Of a DNA stretch of 64,000 bases, positions 15,723 through 27,000 are shown piece by piece. This stretch comes from CAYWXV01 sp964462535 (lineage in GTDB: Bacteria > Bacteroidota > Ignavibacteria > OLB7): assembly GCA_964462535.1 (NCBI GenBank), contig CAYWXV010000007.1, positions 1 to 64,000 on the forward strand, given 5' to 3'. Position numbers and translations under genes: made by a program. The notes beneath the pieces are model-generated. The model was not told the origin of the DNA. It did not search any database and worked only from the letters and a program-made list of their open reading frames with translations. Each line of letters starts with the position of its first letter. Positions within the stretch are counted from its first letter, which is position 1.

Positions 15723-17504
15723 TCAACGAAACCACGGCGCGAGCGACAGCACAATCCAGAGGGGCATAATCGATGATTCTGAACCTTTTTGGATTGTTTC
15801 GAGAGCCGCAATCACCTTCGAGCGGTCCGCGTAATCCCAGACGCCATGTTGGCTTTGATCCACAATGGCTCGCACATGCGGGAGCTCGAATCGGAGAAAT
15901 GCCCGGTTGAAGTTCTCTCCCAGGTCACCCTTGTCCGGACGCCATGCCACGTCGGGCGGAAGGAAGTCCTCCATTCCCTTCCTGAGGACATATCGCGTCC
16001 ACCCATTTCGGAGCTTCAATGCTGCCGGTAGTGAAATCGCTGTTTCGATGACGCGCGGATCGTAGAACGGGTACCGACTCTCGATGCCAACATGGGATCC
16101 AAGCCGAAATAGCACCTCGAGCATGTATTGGTGGAGCGGCCACGCAATTCTCCGCGCATGTTCCTCGCGCTGGGTTCCTGCGGGTCGCGAACGGGCCTCC
16201 GACAGATCTAGGTAGCGCGCCGGTAGGTCTAGTTCTCTGGCGAACGCTGGATTGACGTAGGCCGAGTCGCCCCACGGACATTCTGGAGTCGGACGAAGGG
16301 CTCGGATCAACAACCGGGGGCGTCTGAGCAGGAGGGGGCGGATCACGGAACGCCACAATAGACCACTCGGCGTCGTTCCCCCAATCCCATTGGCGACAGC
16401 CCTAAGCTCGTGCGTCAACGTGGGGAGGCGCAGACCCCTGGCAAGTTCGACCAGCCTTCCAAGGCCGTGCGAGACTGCCGTGTCTCCGTCCAGACCATCG
16501 AGGAGGCAGCTGCACCCCTCGTCACGAGCAGCTCGCATGAGTTGGGCATGAAGGAAGAGGTTTGGGGCGAAGAAGGGTTCATCAAAAACGGACCGCACGT
16601 CACCGAACGACTGGAGCGGGGCTATGTCGTCCAAACGGAGTTCATGCGGGACGATCCCCCCCGTCGCAACCACGCTCTGGATGTATGCTCGCTCGTCGCT
16701 CCGAGGGGAGCGATCGAACAGTCCGCTGAATGCATGGAGCTCGCCACCCTCCACAATCGTCCGAGCCACACCGGCCACGGATGATGAATCCAGACCCCCC
16801 GACAATGTGGTCGCGGTCCGAACCGAAGGGTCAACTCGGCTGCGTACGCTCGTCACGAATGCGTCACGGAACAGCCTGACGTAGGCCTCATCGTCTCGCG
16901 GATCGGCCGGGCCAACCGTCCGCGGATCCCAGTATCCGCGGCGGCGTTGCCCCCCTCCCTCTATCACCAACACGTGACCCGCTGCCAGTCTCTGAACGCC
17001 GGTGAAGAATGTTCGCTCGCGATCCTCGTAAAGCGATAGCAGGTAGTCGCCGACGCTCAGTGGGTCGATATCCGAACGAATCCAATCGAGGCTCAACAGC
17101 AGACCCGACCGCGTGGCGAATGCACAACGGCCCTCCGCAACGGAGTAGTAGAGTGGACGCACACCCATGTGATCACGTGCTGCTATCACGCTCCGTGCAC
17201 CTACAGCAACGAACGAGAAGTCTCCCTCCAACCGGTCCACCGCGTTCGCACCAGCCTCTCGAACAGCGTCCGTCAAACGCTCGACGTCGTTCCGCCCTCG
17301 AGCTCCGTCGGATGCTGATCTCGGATTCAGCCGAAGCGAGGCCACGACGACAATGTCATCTGCGACGAGATCTTCGAATTCTGGGGGTAGGTGGAGGCGC
17401 GCGCGGCCATGAGTTCGCGGCTCAACGTCGCCTGGGTACGTCGAACTGAACAGCGACGGGTGGTCGCAGATCTCAATCAGGAAGTCGCGCGGGGGAACCG
17501 ACAT
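15723..17504 (-). CDS. Asparagine synthetase-like lasso cyclase (C protein)
   Basis: This 593-aa protein has an N-terminal glutaminase-like Ntn domain (EGDFSFVAVGAR, ARDHMGVRPLYY, residues about 92-120) and a C-terminal ATP pyrophosphatase domain with the P-loop SGGLDS at 235-240. The nucleophilic Cys2 of glutamine-hydrolysing asparagine synthetase is missing: the protein begins MSVPP. Lasso cyclases are AsnB homologues of this size that adenylate the acceptor acid and close the macrolactam. The adjoining lasso-type precursor and HPrK-like kinase support that role. A different amide ligase role in another RiPP class cannot be excluded. It starts 136 nt after the upstream barrel gene. Confidence 0.82.
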   Translation of the reverse strand: MSVPPRDFLIEICDHPSLFSSTYPGDVEPRTHGRARLHLPPEFEDLVADDIVVVASLRLNPRSASDGARGRNDVERLTDAVREAGANAVDRLEGDFSFVAVGARSVIAARDHMGVRPLYYSVAEGRCAFATRSGLLLSLDWIRSDIDPLSVGDYLLSLYEDRERTFFTGVQRLAAGHVLVIEGGGQRRRGYWDPRTVGPADPRDDEAYVRLFRDAFVTSVRSRVDPSVRTATTLSGGLDSSSVAGVARTIVEGGELHAFSGLFDRSPRSDERAYIQSVVATGGIVPHELRLDDIAPLQSFGDVRSVFDEPFFAPNLFLHAQLMRAARDEGCSCLLDGLDGDTAVSHGLGRLVELARGLRLPTLTHELRAVANGIGGTTPSGLLWRSVIRPLLLRRPRLLIRALRPTPECPWGDSAYVNPAFARELDLPARYLDLSEARSRPAGTQREEHARRIAWPLHQYMLEVLFRLGSHVGIESRYPFYDPRVIETAISLPAALKLRNGWTRYVLRKGMEDFLPPDVAWRPDKGDLGENFNRAFLRFELPHVRAIVDQSQHGVWDYADRSKVIAALETIQKGSESSIMPLWIVLSLAPWFR

Positions 17505-17639
17505 GCAGTGTTGTGTGGATGAAGCTAAATGGACCGCGGACCGGCAACAGGGGACAACATGGAATATGGTGACCTGTTACCTCAGTCGCCCGCCTCAGAC
17601 TCCGGGCAGGTGAGCTGTCCAAGGACCGATCGACCTCTG

Positions 17640-19625
17640 CTAGAACCTTCCCCCCACGCCCCAGCTTGTGGAGAAGCCTGCTGTCAGGATGAACTCGTTG
17701 AAGTTACTCGTGGGGACGATGAAGTTGTTGTACACGTTGCGGGCGGCCCGCAAATCGAACATCCCGTACTCCCAGACCGGTATCACCAGACCAAGCGAGA
17801 ATCCCACATTGTCCCCTTCCTCACTGTTCTTCGCGTAGGTCAACCCGAGCGTTGTGTACCACCGCTCGAACGGCGAATAGCCAACCATGCCGTCAACGGA
17901 GACGACGGACTCGTCAGGAGTACCTGTGGCATTCAACGTCGAGAAGGTCAGTCCACCCGTAAGGTCCAATCCCATCTTGAGGGTTGCACCCTGAATCAAC
18001 GAGATCGTCGTCGCGCCATAGTCCGCCAGTCCTTCAAACGTGCTGCTGTTCTGCGTGGAGACGATAACGGTTGATTGCATATCGACGTCCGAAACGCGAT
18101 AGTAGTAGCCGGTGCTCGCGGTGAGCACGTCGGTGAAGTTCTCAATCAGCAGCCCGTCGCCCGGGTCATCATATGTCTGCGAGTAGGGCGCGTACTCGAG
18201 TCTCAGATACGGGAGGGCGGGGAAATTGAGACCGAGTCCAACCGACCATGACGAGAGCGAGGTCGTCGAGGACTTCCAGTCGACAATGTTATCGTGTTCT
18301 GCGCGAACGGACCCTGTCAGGAGTATCCGTCTCTTTAGCAGACGCTGTTCGACTCTCCCATCCCAGCGGAGCTGATCGCTCCTGATGGATGGGGCGCCGA
18401 GTGAGAAGAAACCGGGACCTATCAGGCGAACAGAACCCGACGCCCTCGTGTCGGATTCCGGAATGCGGAGTGCAACGCGACCCGTTGCGGCATAGTCGAG
18501 CACCGAAGAGATTTTTGGATCAAGAAGATTCCGAAGCCACTCGGGCACGTCCTCGATGTCCTTTCCACCAATCGCAGCTGCCTCCACGTCACCGGTCAGC
18601 ATCGTTCCGACGAGTTCGCCTTCGAATTGGAGCACATCCTTGACGATCGGCGCGACTACCTCGAGCCCAAGAACGTAGTTCGCGGCCGGAGTAATTGGTC
18701 GACCGCGGGTACTGTCAAACGGGATCGATCCCGCGTCGTCCTTGGCGTGGAGAAACGTCAGGAAGAAGTGGCCCGCGTTCCGCCGCCCATATCCAATGCG
18801 ACCGGCATACAGATTTCGTTTGAAGGCGGGATCAAACCGCAACGTGTCGTCCGCGAATCCCGGGAGTCGTACCGCGCGTTGTGTCTGCCCTCCGGCCGCG
18901 GCCAGGTAAAACTTGCCAGGGTTCCATTCGACATTTCCTCCGGTGACGGGAACCTCGTTCAATGTCAACGGTGTGTAGTTGGGATATGTCACCCCTATCC
19001 CAAGGGCCGGGAAGTTCGCGAAGAACTTCTCGCTTGCCGTGATCAGACCCAGACGCTCCAGTGCATCTGTCCCTTCTGTAATTGCAGCCTCTCGCAGTTT
19101 CTCGAGGTTGGCGTATTCCTTGATTCGCTCAAGCCGTTCGAGCTGTTCGCTTGAGACCCGATCCTGCACCGTCTCGCCCGCTGGCGCACCGGCGATTTCG
19201 TTCGCATTCTTCAGCGTCTCCACCTCCTCCTCCTGCCTCCTATTCAGAACGCGATTGAGGATCACGCCCGCCATCTTTCTATAGTCGAACGAGAAGCTGA
19301 CGGAGTTAATGCGTTGCCGCACGTCGGCCTGCTCAGTCGACATCAGGACATCGAGTGTAAACGGAACGCCGTAGAGCCCAACAGTCGGAGAGAACTGCCA
19401 CCGGACGAAATCGTCAGGTGTTGCCTGGTACGCCCCTTTCCGGTCCGCCAGCTGACCGCTGAGCCGCGCCTCACCACCAAAGAAGAGATCGGCAGGCTTC
19501 TGCTCCTTCTCGACGGCCGGCTTCGGGGGCGTCGTGGAATCGACGGGGGCCTCTTGACCGGGTAGGAGGGCGGGGAGTCCAAGCAGGAGCACCAGACCGA
19601 GTTGAATCGCGCGGCACATCGACAT
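17640..19625 (-). CDS. Outer-membrane beta-barrel-like protein of the giant-protein operon
   Basis: This 661-aa protein has a Sec signal peptide (hydrophobic core LGLVLLLGLPALLPG, cleavage probably before QEAP). A helical, probably coiled-coil section follows (about residues 115-205, rich in Glu, Arg and Leu). After that come alternating amphipathic strands up to a C-terminal Phe (STSWGVGGRF), as in outer-membrane barrels. A segment of the form PNYTPLTLNEVPVTGGNVEWNPG recalls uncharacterised Bacteroidota surface proteins, but I cannot name the family. It begins 5 nt after the 1470-aa gene, so the two are surely co-transcribed. It could anchor or export its partners, which is inference. Confidence 0.6.
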   Translation of the reverse strand: MSMCRAIQLGLVLLLGLPALLPGQEAPVDSTTPPKPAVEKEQKPADLFFGGEARLSGQLADRKGAYQATPDDFVRWQFSPTVGLYGVPFTLDVLMSTEQADVRQRINSVSFSFDYRKMAGVILNRVLNRRQEEEVETLKNANEIAGAPAGETVQDRVSSEQLERLERIKEYANLEKLREAAITEGTDALERLGLITASEKFFANFPALGIGVTYPNYTPLTLNEVPVTGGNVEWNPGKFYLAAAGGQTQRAVRLPGFADDTLRFDPAFKRNLYAGRIGYGRRNAGHFFLTFLHAKDDAGSIPFDSTRGRPITPAANYVLGLEVVAPIVKDVLQFEGELVGTMLTGDVEAAAIGGKDIEDVPEWLRNLLDPKISSVLDYAATGRVALRIPESDTRASGSVRLIGPGFFSLGAPSIRSDQLRWDGRVEQRLLKRRILLTGSVRAEHDNIVDWKSSTTSLSSWSVGLGLNFPALPYLRLEYAPYSQTYDDPGDGLLIENFTDVLTASTGYYYRVSDVDMQSTVIVSTQNSSTFEGLADYGATTISLIQGATLKMGLDLTGGLTFSTLNATGTPDESVVSVDGMVGYSPFERWYTTLGLTYAKNSEEGDNVGFSLGLVIPVWEYGMFDLRAARNVYNNFIVPTSNFNEFILTAGFSTSWGVGGRF

Positions 19626-19630
19626 TGGGA

Positions 19631-22600
19631 TTACCCCTTGGCGTTAAGGATGATCGTGTCGGCGTAGACGATTCGCGAGGCCACGTACCATTCGCGACTG
19701 AGCCGATTGACCTTGGATCCGACGTCGGGGTCAGTTTCCAGCAACTCACGTTCTCGTATCTGAAGCCGGTAGCGTGGTTGCCCGGTGGCGAGGGCCGTCA
19801 CTCCTTTGGGGAGCGTGACCTCTGCCATCCACACCATCCGATCTCCTTCCTTCCGCCACTGGTTCAACGGGATGTCCTTCAGGTCATTCTTAACCGGTTG
19901 CCACTTCAGGTCCTTTTCACGACGAACTGAGCGCGTCGTCAGCTCGTGGACCTGACTCTCGCGCAGCTGGTTGTTCTGCTGATCGCCCCCGGCATCCCCT
20001 CCCGCTCCGGTGTTGGAGGTGAGCCCAAGACCAATCTCTTCAATCGTCAGGGTCAACACGCGACTCAGATCCAGGTTCGGTAGCGGTGGCGGCGTCTGAT
20101 TGGCCGCGACCGGGGCGCTTCGCGTCATCTGATTCGTGCCATAAATGCCGGAGACCATAACGCGGATCTTCTTATCGTCGTTCGAGTCCACGACGACCGC
20201 TGCGATGCGATCCGGCAACAGTTGCGCGAACGGCGGCCGGACTATCGGCGACAGGTGGCAGTCACTGATCGACTTTGGCTGGTAGCGACACAGGGCCATT
20301 CTGATGAACGGATTATACGTGTTCCCTGTGTTGATCTCGATATCCGAGAACCAGAGCCCACGATCCTTGTCAAACTCCACCGGGTATCCGACCACGTCCA
20401 CCTTCACGCCCTCTCGTTCGACGATACTGAGGTTCGTTCCCACCTTGTCCGCGTTGGCAAAGCTCGCGGGGGTGGGGAGGTTCGTCATGTTCGCGGAGCC
20501 CCAGATCGGATCCTTTCCCCACCGTGTCGTGAGGTTCTTGAGCGCATCGTTCCCCGCATCGAACAACGTCCCACCTGTGTGCTGAAGCACGACTCCAAGT
20601 AGCTCCCCATCGCCCGATGAATACCACGGACGCTCTATCAGAACACGCAGACCGTTGCCGCATCGCTTGCTGAGCACAGTACGCTCGGAACGCTCCTCTT
20701 CGGGCCATCCGAACGTTGGTATGATGTACCTGATAACAGGGGTGGCCGGGCGTGCGGAGTTGTAGATCTCACGGGTGACCTTTGGCCCGATACGATGCAT
20801 CCGCTTCTTCAGCTTCTCCGAGTCGGTCTCGTCGTCGTTTTCGGGTCGATTGACCGGATCACGGAACAACGCGATCGGGAAATACTCGCGGAACCGTGTG
20901 GTCCCTTTCAGATAGTAGTCGACCTTCCGGTATTTCGTGTCACCGAATTCATGTTTGTAGAAGTTCTTCGTTTCCGCCTTGGCGACAGTGTGATCGGGCT
21001 TGCTCGGAAGGGGGATCTGTGCCTTGTCCGTGTAGAAGCCGACGAACTCCTCACCGATTTCGAAGTCGAAAACGTGTGCCTTTCCGTCCACCCGGCGCGG
21101 TTCCGGTTCACCGATCTTGTCGACCGGTTCGTCCCACCTGGCGAGTATGTCTATCTTCCCCGTGCTCGCGATGTGTGCCGCGAGACCGCCGTCAACTGCG
21201 GCGAACGTCTCCCCGATCCCGGTCGGCCGCTTGTATGCCTTGAAGGCGTCGGTCGGCTCCGGGTCTTTGAGTGGCTTTTGAACGGCGTGAACCATCGTCA
21301 ACGTCCGCCACGGAGTGAGCATCCAATGAGATCCCATCTCCGCAAGACGCTGAATGTCGGGACGGGATCCTGCGGGGGCTATCTCGAACAACCGCATGAG
21401 CTTGATGTCCTCGTTCCCGTCCGGGTCCTTGCGGAGAAATGAACTGAAGAGGACCTCGGCCTTCATCGCCTTCGGCAGGAATACCGTCAGGAGCTGATCG
21501 CTCTCGTTCCATTTTGGCTCACCCGTCCCCTCCACAATCTGGATCCGGAACGGAGCCACGATCGGCCACGATCCACCGAAACTGATCATCGTCAGGTTGC
21601 CAGCGTTGTTTGGAAGACCGCTGAACTGGAGTTGACCACCCCCTCCCCCCGATGGTGCCTTTGGGAGGCCGCGGAACGTCACGCCGCGCGCTATTGGGTC
21701 AGGCAGATACGGGAGCAGCAGCTTCGGCGTGTTGTGGACAACATATTGCCCGGGCGAGAGGGGGTCTCCAGGCCGCCAGTACTTCACTCCTGCCGGGGGG
21801 GCCGGAATTGGACCCCACGGGTCCGGTGGGAACTGCGTGCGAGGCTCTGGTACGGTTGGCGGAGTAACGATGGCGAGTCCGTCGGCCGTGATCGTTCGTT
21901 GACCCGTGTCGATGTCGATGATCTTCGGGTCCATGAAGGTCCCCTGCTCCTTCGCGGCGATGTTGAACACCTTCTGAATCACCGCAGGATCGCTCGACCC
22001 CATCGCCTTATCGAACATTCCGTGAAACTCCGACGACAGCTGCGACGACTTGGGGGGGGCCAGCCATCGCATGTTTTCCTTCCGATAGGCGTACCATTTG
22101 CCCGTCAGAAGATCGATGACATACTGCTGACCCAGGTACTGTTCCGGCGAAACGCCGTCGTCACTTCTGATCACCATCCGCTCGAGCGACTCTCCTTCGC
22201 CAAACGCCTCCAGGGGGAGGAGGGTTGGTGCGACAATGGGATCGAAGCGGAGGTACTTTCCCTTCGCGACGTGCGTCGCATCGCCGTCCGTTGGGGGGAG
22301 ACTGTTTCCGGCCAGATCCACAGTGCGCGCACGGACCGAGTAGGTTCTTCCAAACCTCAGTCGTGGCAACGAATTCGGTTTCGCATGGAAGTCCGTCTCG
22401 AAGGTCACGCGCTGTCGATGGTCGCGGTACTCGTCCAGATTTCGATTGAAGTCAGCATACTCCCTGCCACCAGTCTTCGCTTTCCTCCCTTTCCCATCCG
22501 GTTTGTACTCGTGGAAGTCCTGCACGATCGTCTTCCCGGGTCGCGGTGCAACCAGAGACCACCCTTCCCAACCAAACAGCTCCTCGTGGAGGTAGATGTC

Positions 22601-24043
22601 ATCGGGCGTGCCGTCATTCGAAGACGTCGCCGACGATCCTTTCACATAGCCTTCTTCGGTGAACTCGACGACCGAGCCATCCATCGGGACGATGTATTTG
22701 GCGAGTCGTTCGCATAGCGAGAACCACTTGTTGGCGACATCGTCCATGATGTCGACGCGATAGCCGCGCAGCAATTCCTCGGCGTAATACTCCGTTGTCG
22801 GATCGTTCGCCGCGATGCGATTATTGAGCTCGCGAATAGCTACCAGGCGTTGCGCGACGTTCTTCCCGCGGTTCATTCGAAGTATCTGGAGACCGGCACT
22901 CCGAATGGTCGGCAGCCCCTGGCGCGTCGGTGTCACGGGAGTTCGGAACCGCTGGCGCAGGCTCCTGTTGACGTTCCGGGCAGTATTGATCGTCTTGAGA
23001 GTCGTCCCGTCGATATCGATTGTCGAGAGGAGGAACTTGTCCTTGTCTTCCAAACGGAGATATCCGTCGGCGATATCACTCCCCCCCTTTGGCGCGCCGA
23101 AGAACGATTGTGCATCGAGCTTGTACCGTGTCCATGCGTAGGGGGCGGCGGTGGTGTAGCCGGCAAACGGCGACGGGGCAAACGCCTGGAAGCGTAGACG
23201 TCCGGTGGCCGGTGTTCCTGCGGGAAGATCGAATTCCAGATCGATCGCCAGCCCCATCGCACGCAGGACATTCGGCCAGTCCGCCATTCCGGCAATCATC
23301 ATGTGGAAATCGGTGTCCGGGATGTCCGGGCGGTTCGGAACCTCGGCAAGTGTTGCGGCCCCCGGCTTGCGGTGGTACTTCTCCATCGCCGCGGTCTGGG
23401 GTCGGTTATAGAACAGGTGGGCCGCAACAAAAGGAGCTAGGGCGGGCGGCATACCGGTTAGGTTCGTGTGATCGAACACACGCCCCTGGTTGGTAGACGA
23501 CTCCGTCTTCCGCGCCTGATCCATCAACGCGCGCAGCTGCTTCTCAATTCCGTCCTCCCGCTGGTCGAAGTACTGCAGGGCATCGATCAACGGCTTGAGC
23601 GAATTGGTTCCTGGGTCGACAACTGAAGGAAGGTCCGTCCCCCCCTGCCCTGCGAGGGTGGCGTACACAAACTCGACGGCCACACCCAGTGCTGCCGCTG
23701 GGAACGAGACGATCATCCGCTTGGAGAGGTCGGTAAACGCAAAGGGCTTCACGTAGGTGTCGGCGGCAAAGACCTTCCCCCACAGGGTCGAATCGGGATT
23801 CGGCGAAACACGTGTGCACTTGACGTTCTGCGCCCCACCATCGAAGGAGACCTTGAACTGCAATGCGCCGGCAATCGCCGGCCAGTGACCTTTCTGCGGA
23901 TTCCAGAAATCCCCCCACGCGGCGAGTTTCGTCTTCGCCGGCTCGTTAGACTCGAGACGCGGCGAGAGGAAGGCAGTGACGCGGAGCTTGTTGCCCGCGC
24001 GACCGTTGGGGAGAAGTGTCCAGAGTAGTGTCTGCCGCTGCAT
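19631..24043 (-). CDS. Giant protein of unknown function (1470 aa)
   Basis: I do not recognise a named family. The N-terminus (MQRQTLLWTLLPNG) is not a signal peptide. The sequence is Pro-rich and beta-rich, with no repeats, coiled coil or membrane helices. Charged aromatic segments are spread throughout, for example near residues 200-290 and in the section around 490-600, which has several tyrosines in the YXD context. No catalytic motif stands out. It follows the 1785-aa gene by 38 nt, with GGAG 5 nt before the ATG, and precedes the barrel gene by 5 nt. The tight spacing argues that the three products act together, perhaps as a surface or secreted assembly. Confidence 0.65.
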   Translation of the reverse strand: MQRQTLLWTLLPNGRAGNKLRVTAFLSPRLESNEPAKTKLAAWGDFWNPQKGHWPAIAGALQFKVSFDGGAQNVKCTRVSPNPDSTLWGKVFAADTYVKPFAFTDLSKRMIVSFPAAALGVAVEFVYATLAGQGGTDLPSVVDPGTNSLKPLIDALQYFDQREDGIEKQLRALMDQARKTESSTNQGRVFDHTNLTGMPPALAPFVAAHLFYNRPQTAAMEKYHRKPGAATLAEVPNRPDIPDTDFHMMIAGMADWPNVLRAMGLAIDLEFDLPAGTPATGRLRFQAFAPSPFAGYTTAAPYAWTRYKLDAQSFFGAPKGGSDIADGYLRLEDKDKFLLSTIDIDGTTLKTINTARNVNRSLRQRFRTPVTPTRQGLPTIRSAGLQILRMNRGKNVAQRLVAIRELNNRIAANDPTTEYYAEELLRGYRVDIMDDVANKWFSLCERLAKYIVPMDGSVVEFTEEGYVKGSSATSSNDGTPDDIYLHEELFGWEGWSLVAPRPGKTIVQDFHEYKPDGKGRKAKTGGREYADFNRNLDEYRDHRQRVTFETDFHAKPNSLPRLRFGRTYSVRARTVDLAGNSLPPTDGDATHVAKGKYLRFDPIVAPTLLPLEAFGEGESLERMVIRSDDGVSPEQYLGQQYVIDLLTGKWYAYRKENMRWLAPPKSSQLSSEFHGMFDKAMGSSDPAVIQKVFNIAAKEQGTFMDPKIIDIDTGQRTITADGLAIVTPPTVPEPRTQFPPDPWGPIPAPPAGVKYWRPGDPLSPGQYVVHNTPKLLLPYLPDPIARGVTFRGLPKAPSGGGGGQLQFSGLPNNAGNLTMISFGGSWPIVAPFRIQIVEGTGEPKWNESDQLLTVFLPKAMKAEVLFSSFLRKDPDGNEDIKLMRLFEIAPAGSRPDIQRLAEMGSHWMLTPWRTLTMVHAVQKPLKDPEPTDAFKAYKRPTGIGETFAAVDGGLAAHIASTGKIDILARWDEPVDKIGEPEPRRVDGKAHVFDFEIGEEFVGFYTDKAQIPLPSKPDHTVAKAETKNFYKHEFGDTKYRKVDYYLKGTTRFREYFPIALFRDPVNRPENDDETDSEKLKKRMHRIGPKVTREIYNSARPATPVIRYIIPTFGWPEEERSERTVLSKRCGNGLRVLIERPWYSSGDGELLGVVLQHTGGTLFDAGNDALKNLTTRWGKDPIWGSANMTNLPTPASFANADKVGTNLSIVEREGVKVDVVGYPVEFDKDRGLWFSDIEINTGNTYNPFIRMALCRYQPKSISDCHLSPIVRPPFAQLLPDRIAAVVVDSNDDKKIRVMVSGIYGTNQMTRSAPVAANQTPPPLPNLDLSRVLTLTIEEIGLGLTSNTGAGGDAGGDQQNNQLRESQVHELTTRSVRREKDLKWQPVKNDLKDIPLNQWRKEGDRMVWMAEVTLPKGVTALATGQPRYRLQIRERELLETDPDVGSKVNRLSREWYVASRIVYADTIILNAKG

Positions 24044-24081
24044 AGTCTCTCCGTTTGGAGGTTCGTATCACGTCAACAACA

Positions 24082-27000
24082 TCATGCAAATGCCTGGCAG
24101 TATTCCTGCCACGGGAAGACCTCGATCTTGTGGGCGGGGTCGTTCGGTGTGGGAGCGGCAATCTGTGCCGGACCCATTGCTTCAACGAACGTGGGATCCC
24201 CATTTGCGCCGGCGAACTTCTTCTCACATGAGACTTCGACGCTACCACTGAAGATCAGCACTTCGATCTCGATGATCAGGGTCGCACGTCCGATGCACTT
24301 GCCGGATGACGACTCGTAGATCAGCTCCATCTTGAGGATGATCGTGCACGAAATCAACCCAAGCACATCGACGTAGCCCTTGATTCTCAGATAGCCGTTC
24401 AGCAGGAGCGATTCCTCGCCGTTGGTGAGGGTCATCTTGAAGTAGACCCCAGCCATTACCTCGACGCCGCCCGACGCAACGCCGAAGTCGACCGAGAGAC
24501 TGGCTCCAAATTCAAACGCCGCCTCCATACTCTGAATACCGGCCGGATCGAGCGTGATGCCAAAGAAGCCACCTCCACCAAACATCATGACGGTCAGGAT
24601 GAACGGGTTCTCCTTCGTACAGAAGGCAAACGTCACCGAGAGTGGTGGGCCGATGAAGGGAATGTGGAAGCCGGCGCTGAAGCTGATGTTCTTCATGCTG
24701 AATACACCAACCGACACGCTCGGAATCGGGATGGAGAAGCTGGCCTTGATACCCTCGGCCGAGACATCGACGGCCGGAGGATCGCTGAAGCCATCCAGCG
24801 GAATCAGATCCTTCAGCGTCTCAACGAACGAGAGCGGGCCGACGAACTCAAGATCGCGGAGCTTCACGTCAACATCGGCCTTCAACCCGGTGTCAGCGAT
24901 AAACTGGATCTTCTCGAAATGGAGAACGATGAAGCTCAGTGGTGCGATCAGATCAACCGCAAAGTTCTCGAGGCTCGTGTAGACGGAGACCTTCGGCGGT
25001 GAATCGAGGTCGGTCTTGATGCGGGCCTCGACACCAATCACAAACGTTGCCTTCTTCCCGGCATCCTTCGCTATGAAGAGCGGCTTGCCGGGTGCGAATC
25101 CCCAATCCTTCAGCTCGGGCTTCCATTCGAACTTCAGCGTGAGCTCTTCCGGGAGCTCAGTCGGGATTAGCCCGATGAATTGCCGGACCTTGTCAAGGAA
25201 TCCGTTTATGTCGCCAAGGACGCCCTGGACATCTCGCAGCGCATCGCGGAAGAACTTGATCTCCCCTTCGGCGACGCCAGGGGCCGGTGCCTCCAATCCA
25301 CTCATCAGATTGCCGAGGGCTGCGCTCAGATCGCTGATGTGCCCTTGGAGCGTCCCCAGCTTCGCGTCGATTGCCGAGGGTTCGAACGGTTCCTCGAACA
25401 GATGCGCGATGTCGCCATCCGGCCCAATTATCGCAATTGCGGGATCAAGTACAGCTTGAAGTCGATTCTTTATTTCGTTTGTGGGGACTTGAGCTACGTT
25501 TGGATCGGTGATACTTTTCAGACGCTCCGCCGTGGCCTGCATCTGCTCAACGAGCGCCAGGAATTTCTCGACACCATCCAGCGCCTCTGTGACAAACTTG
25601 GGAACGATATCGAGTTTGTTCAACAGATCGCCCCCCGCGATTCCGTTGATGATATCGAAGAGATTGATACATCCGAACAGCTTCGGCGAGAGATCTGACA
25701 GGAGATCGCCGAAGAAGTCGGTGGGATCAAAGTTGCCACCGGCAATCTTGCCGGTATCGCCACCGACGGGACCCATGGCTCGCGCCAGCCCCTTGATGCT
25801 CATGTTCGGTGTAGCCAGTGCCCCCGATCTGTCCCCCTTCTTCGAAAAGTCCATCTCCAACTTCTTCCCTTCGATGATATCGAAGAGGAGTTCACCGGCA
25901 TTCTCTGCCCCGAATGCCACGCGCGAGAAGACATTGGAGTAGCCAAATTCCTGCGGCTCCGTCCCGGCGAGGTGTTTGATCGACGGGATGTGGAGCCTGG
26001 CGGCGCGCATGACGGGGAAGAATCGCGGATTCTGCCAGCTCAAGGAGTTGTAGACCCCGACTTCCGGAACTTCCGCTCCAAACGCCATTTCGGTCGTTTC
26101 GAACGTGGTGTCGCCGGGCTTCGCGTAGTTGGCGTATACGATCTTCTGCCCCGCCATCGGCCGACGGCGCCGAGCAACCGGATCGCCCGGATCGGCCCCC
26201 TTCACCTTCTGCTCCTTCTCGTATTTCGACGTCAGCTCGAGTATCGTCGTCCTCCCGCTGTTCTGATCGGTGACCATCTTGTCAACGAACGCCAGCGGCA
26301 TTGTCAGCTCGACTTCCTTGCCATCGACATCTTCGGCAACGATCCCAAAGTTGAAGTCCTTCGACCCAACCTGAGGCCAGAAACATGACTGCTTCATGTT
26401 CATGACGTCGGCCATCTCAGGCTTGTCCAGGTTCGGCGTGATTCGCGTGGTTATTGTCACGCGTCGGAAGGGGAACTCGTTGTCCACTTTACGGGGATCC
26501 GTCGTCTCCATCCCGGTAACCTGCTTCCCCGGCGGGAGGTTGGTCACCTGTACGCCCAGGTTTCGGAAGACCTTCTCGAACTCGCGGACGATAATGAACA
26601 TCCGCTGGAACATGTAGGCGATCGGACCATTCGATCCGTAGTAGATCTTCCGTTCGGTGATCTTCACCAGCGACGCACGATGCCCGAACGGGAAGAGGAA
26701 CCCCGCATAGACAACCTTGACGAAGTGGTCGCGCCCCATCGTCCCAATCTGCTTCCACTCCTCGACAGAGAGGCCTTGTGGCATGTTCGTCCAGGCCCCG
26801 CGCGTATCCATCCATGAGCCAAGTGAACTCAGCATCAGGAGGTTGACATCGACCGGCCTGGGGACGTAGCTGGCATTCGATCCCTGCACGTTCGGTGCCG
26901 GCATCCGCCAGTTGGATGTCAGGTGGACAATGTTCCACCGATCGTAGTAATCCATCGACATCCGGAACGGCTCATTCTCGTGCTGAAGTCCCGGAAGGTT

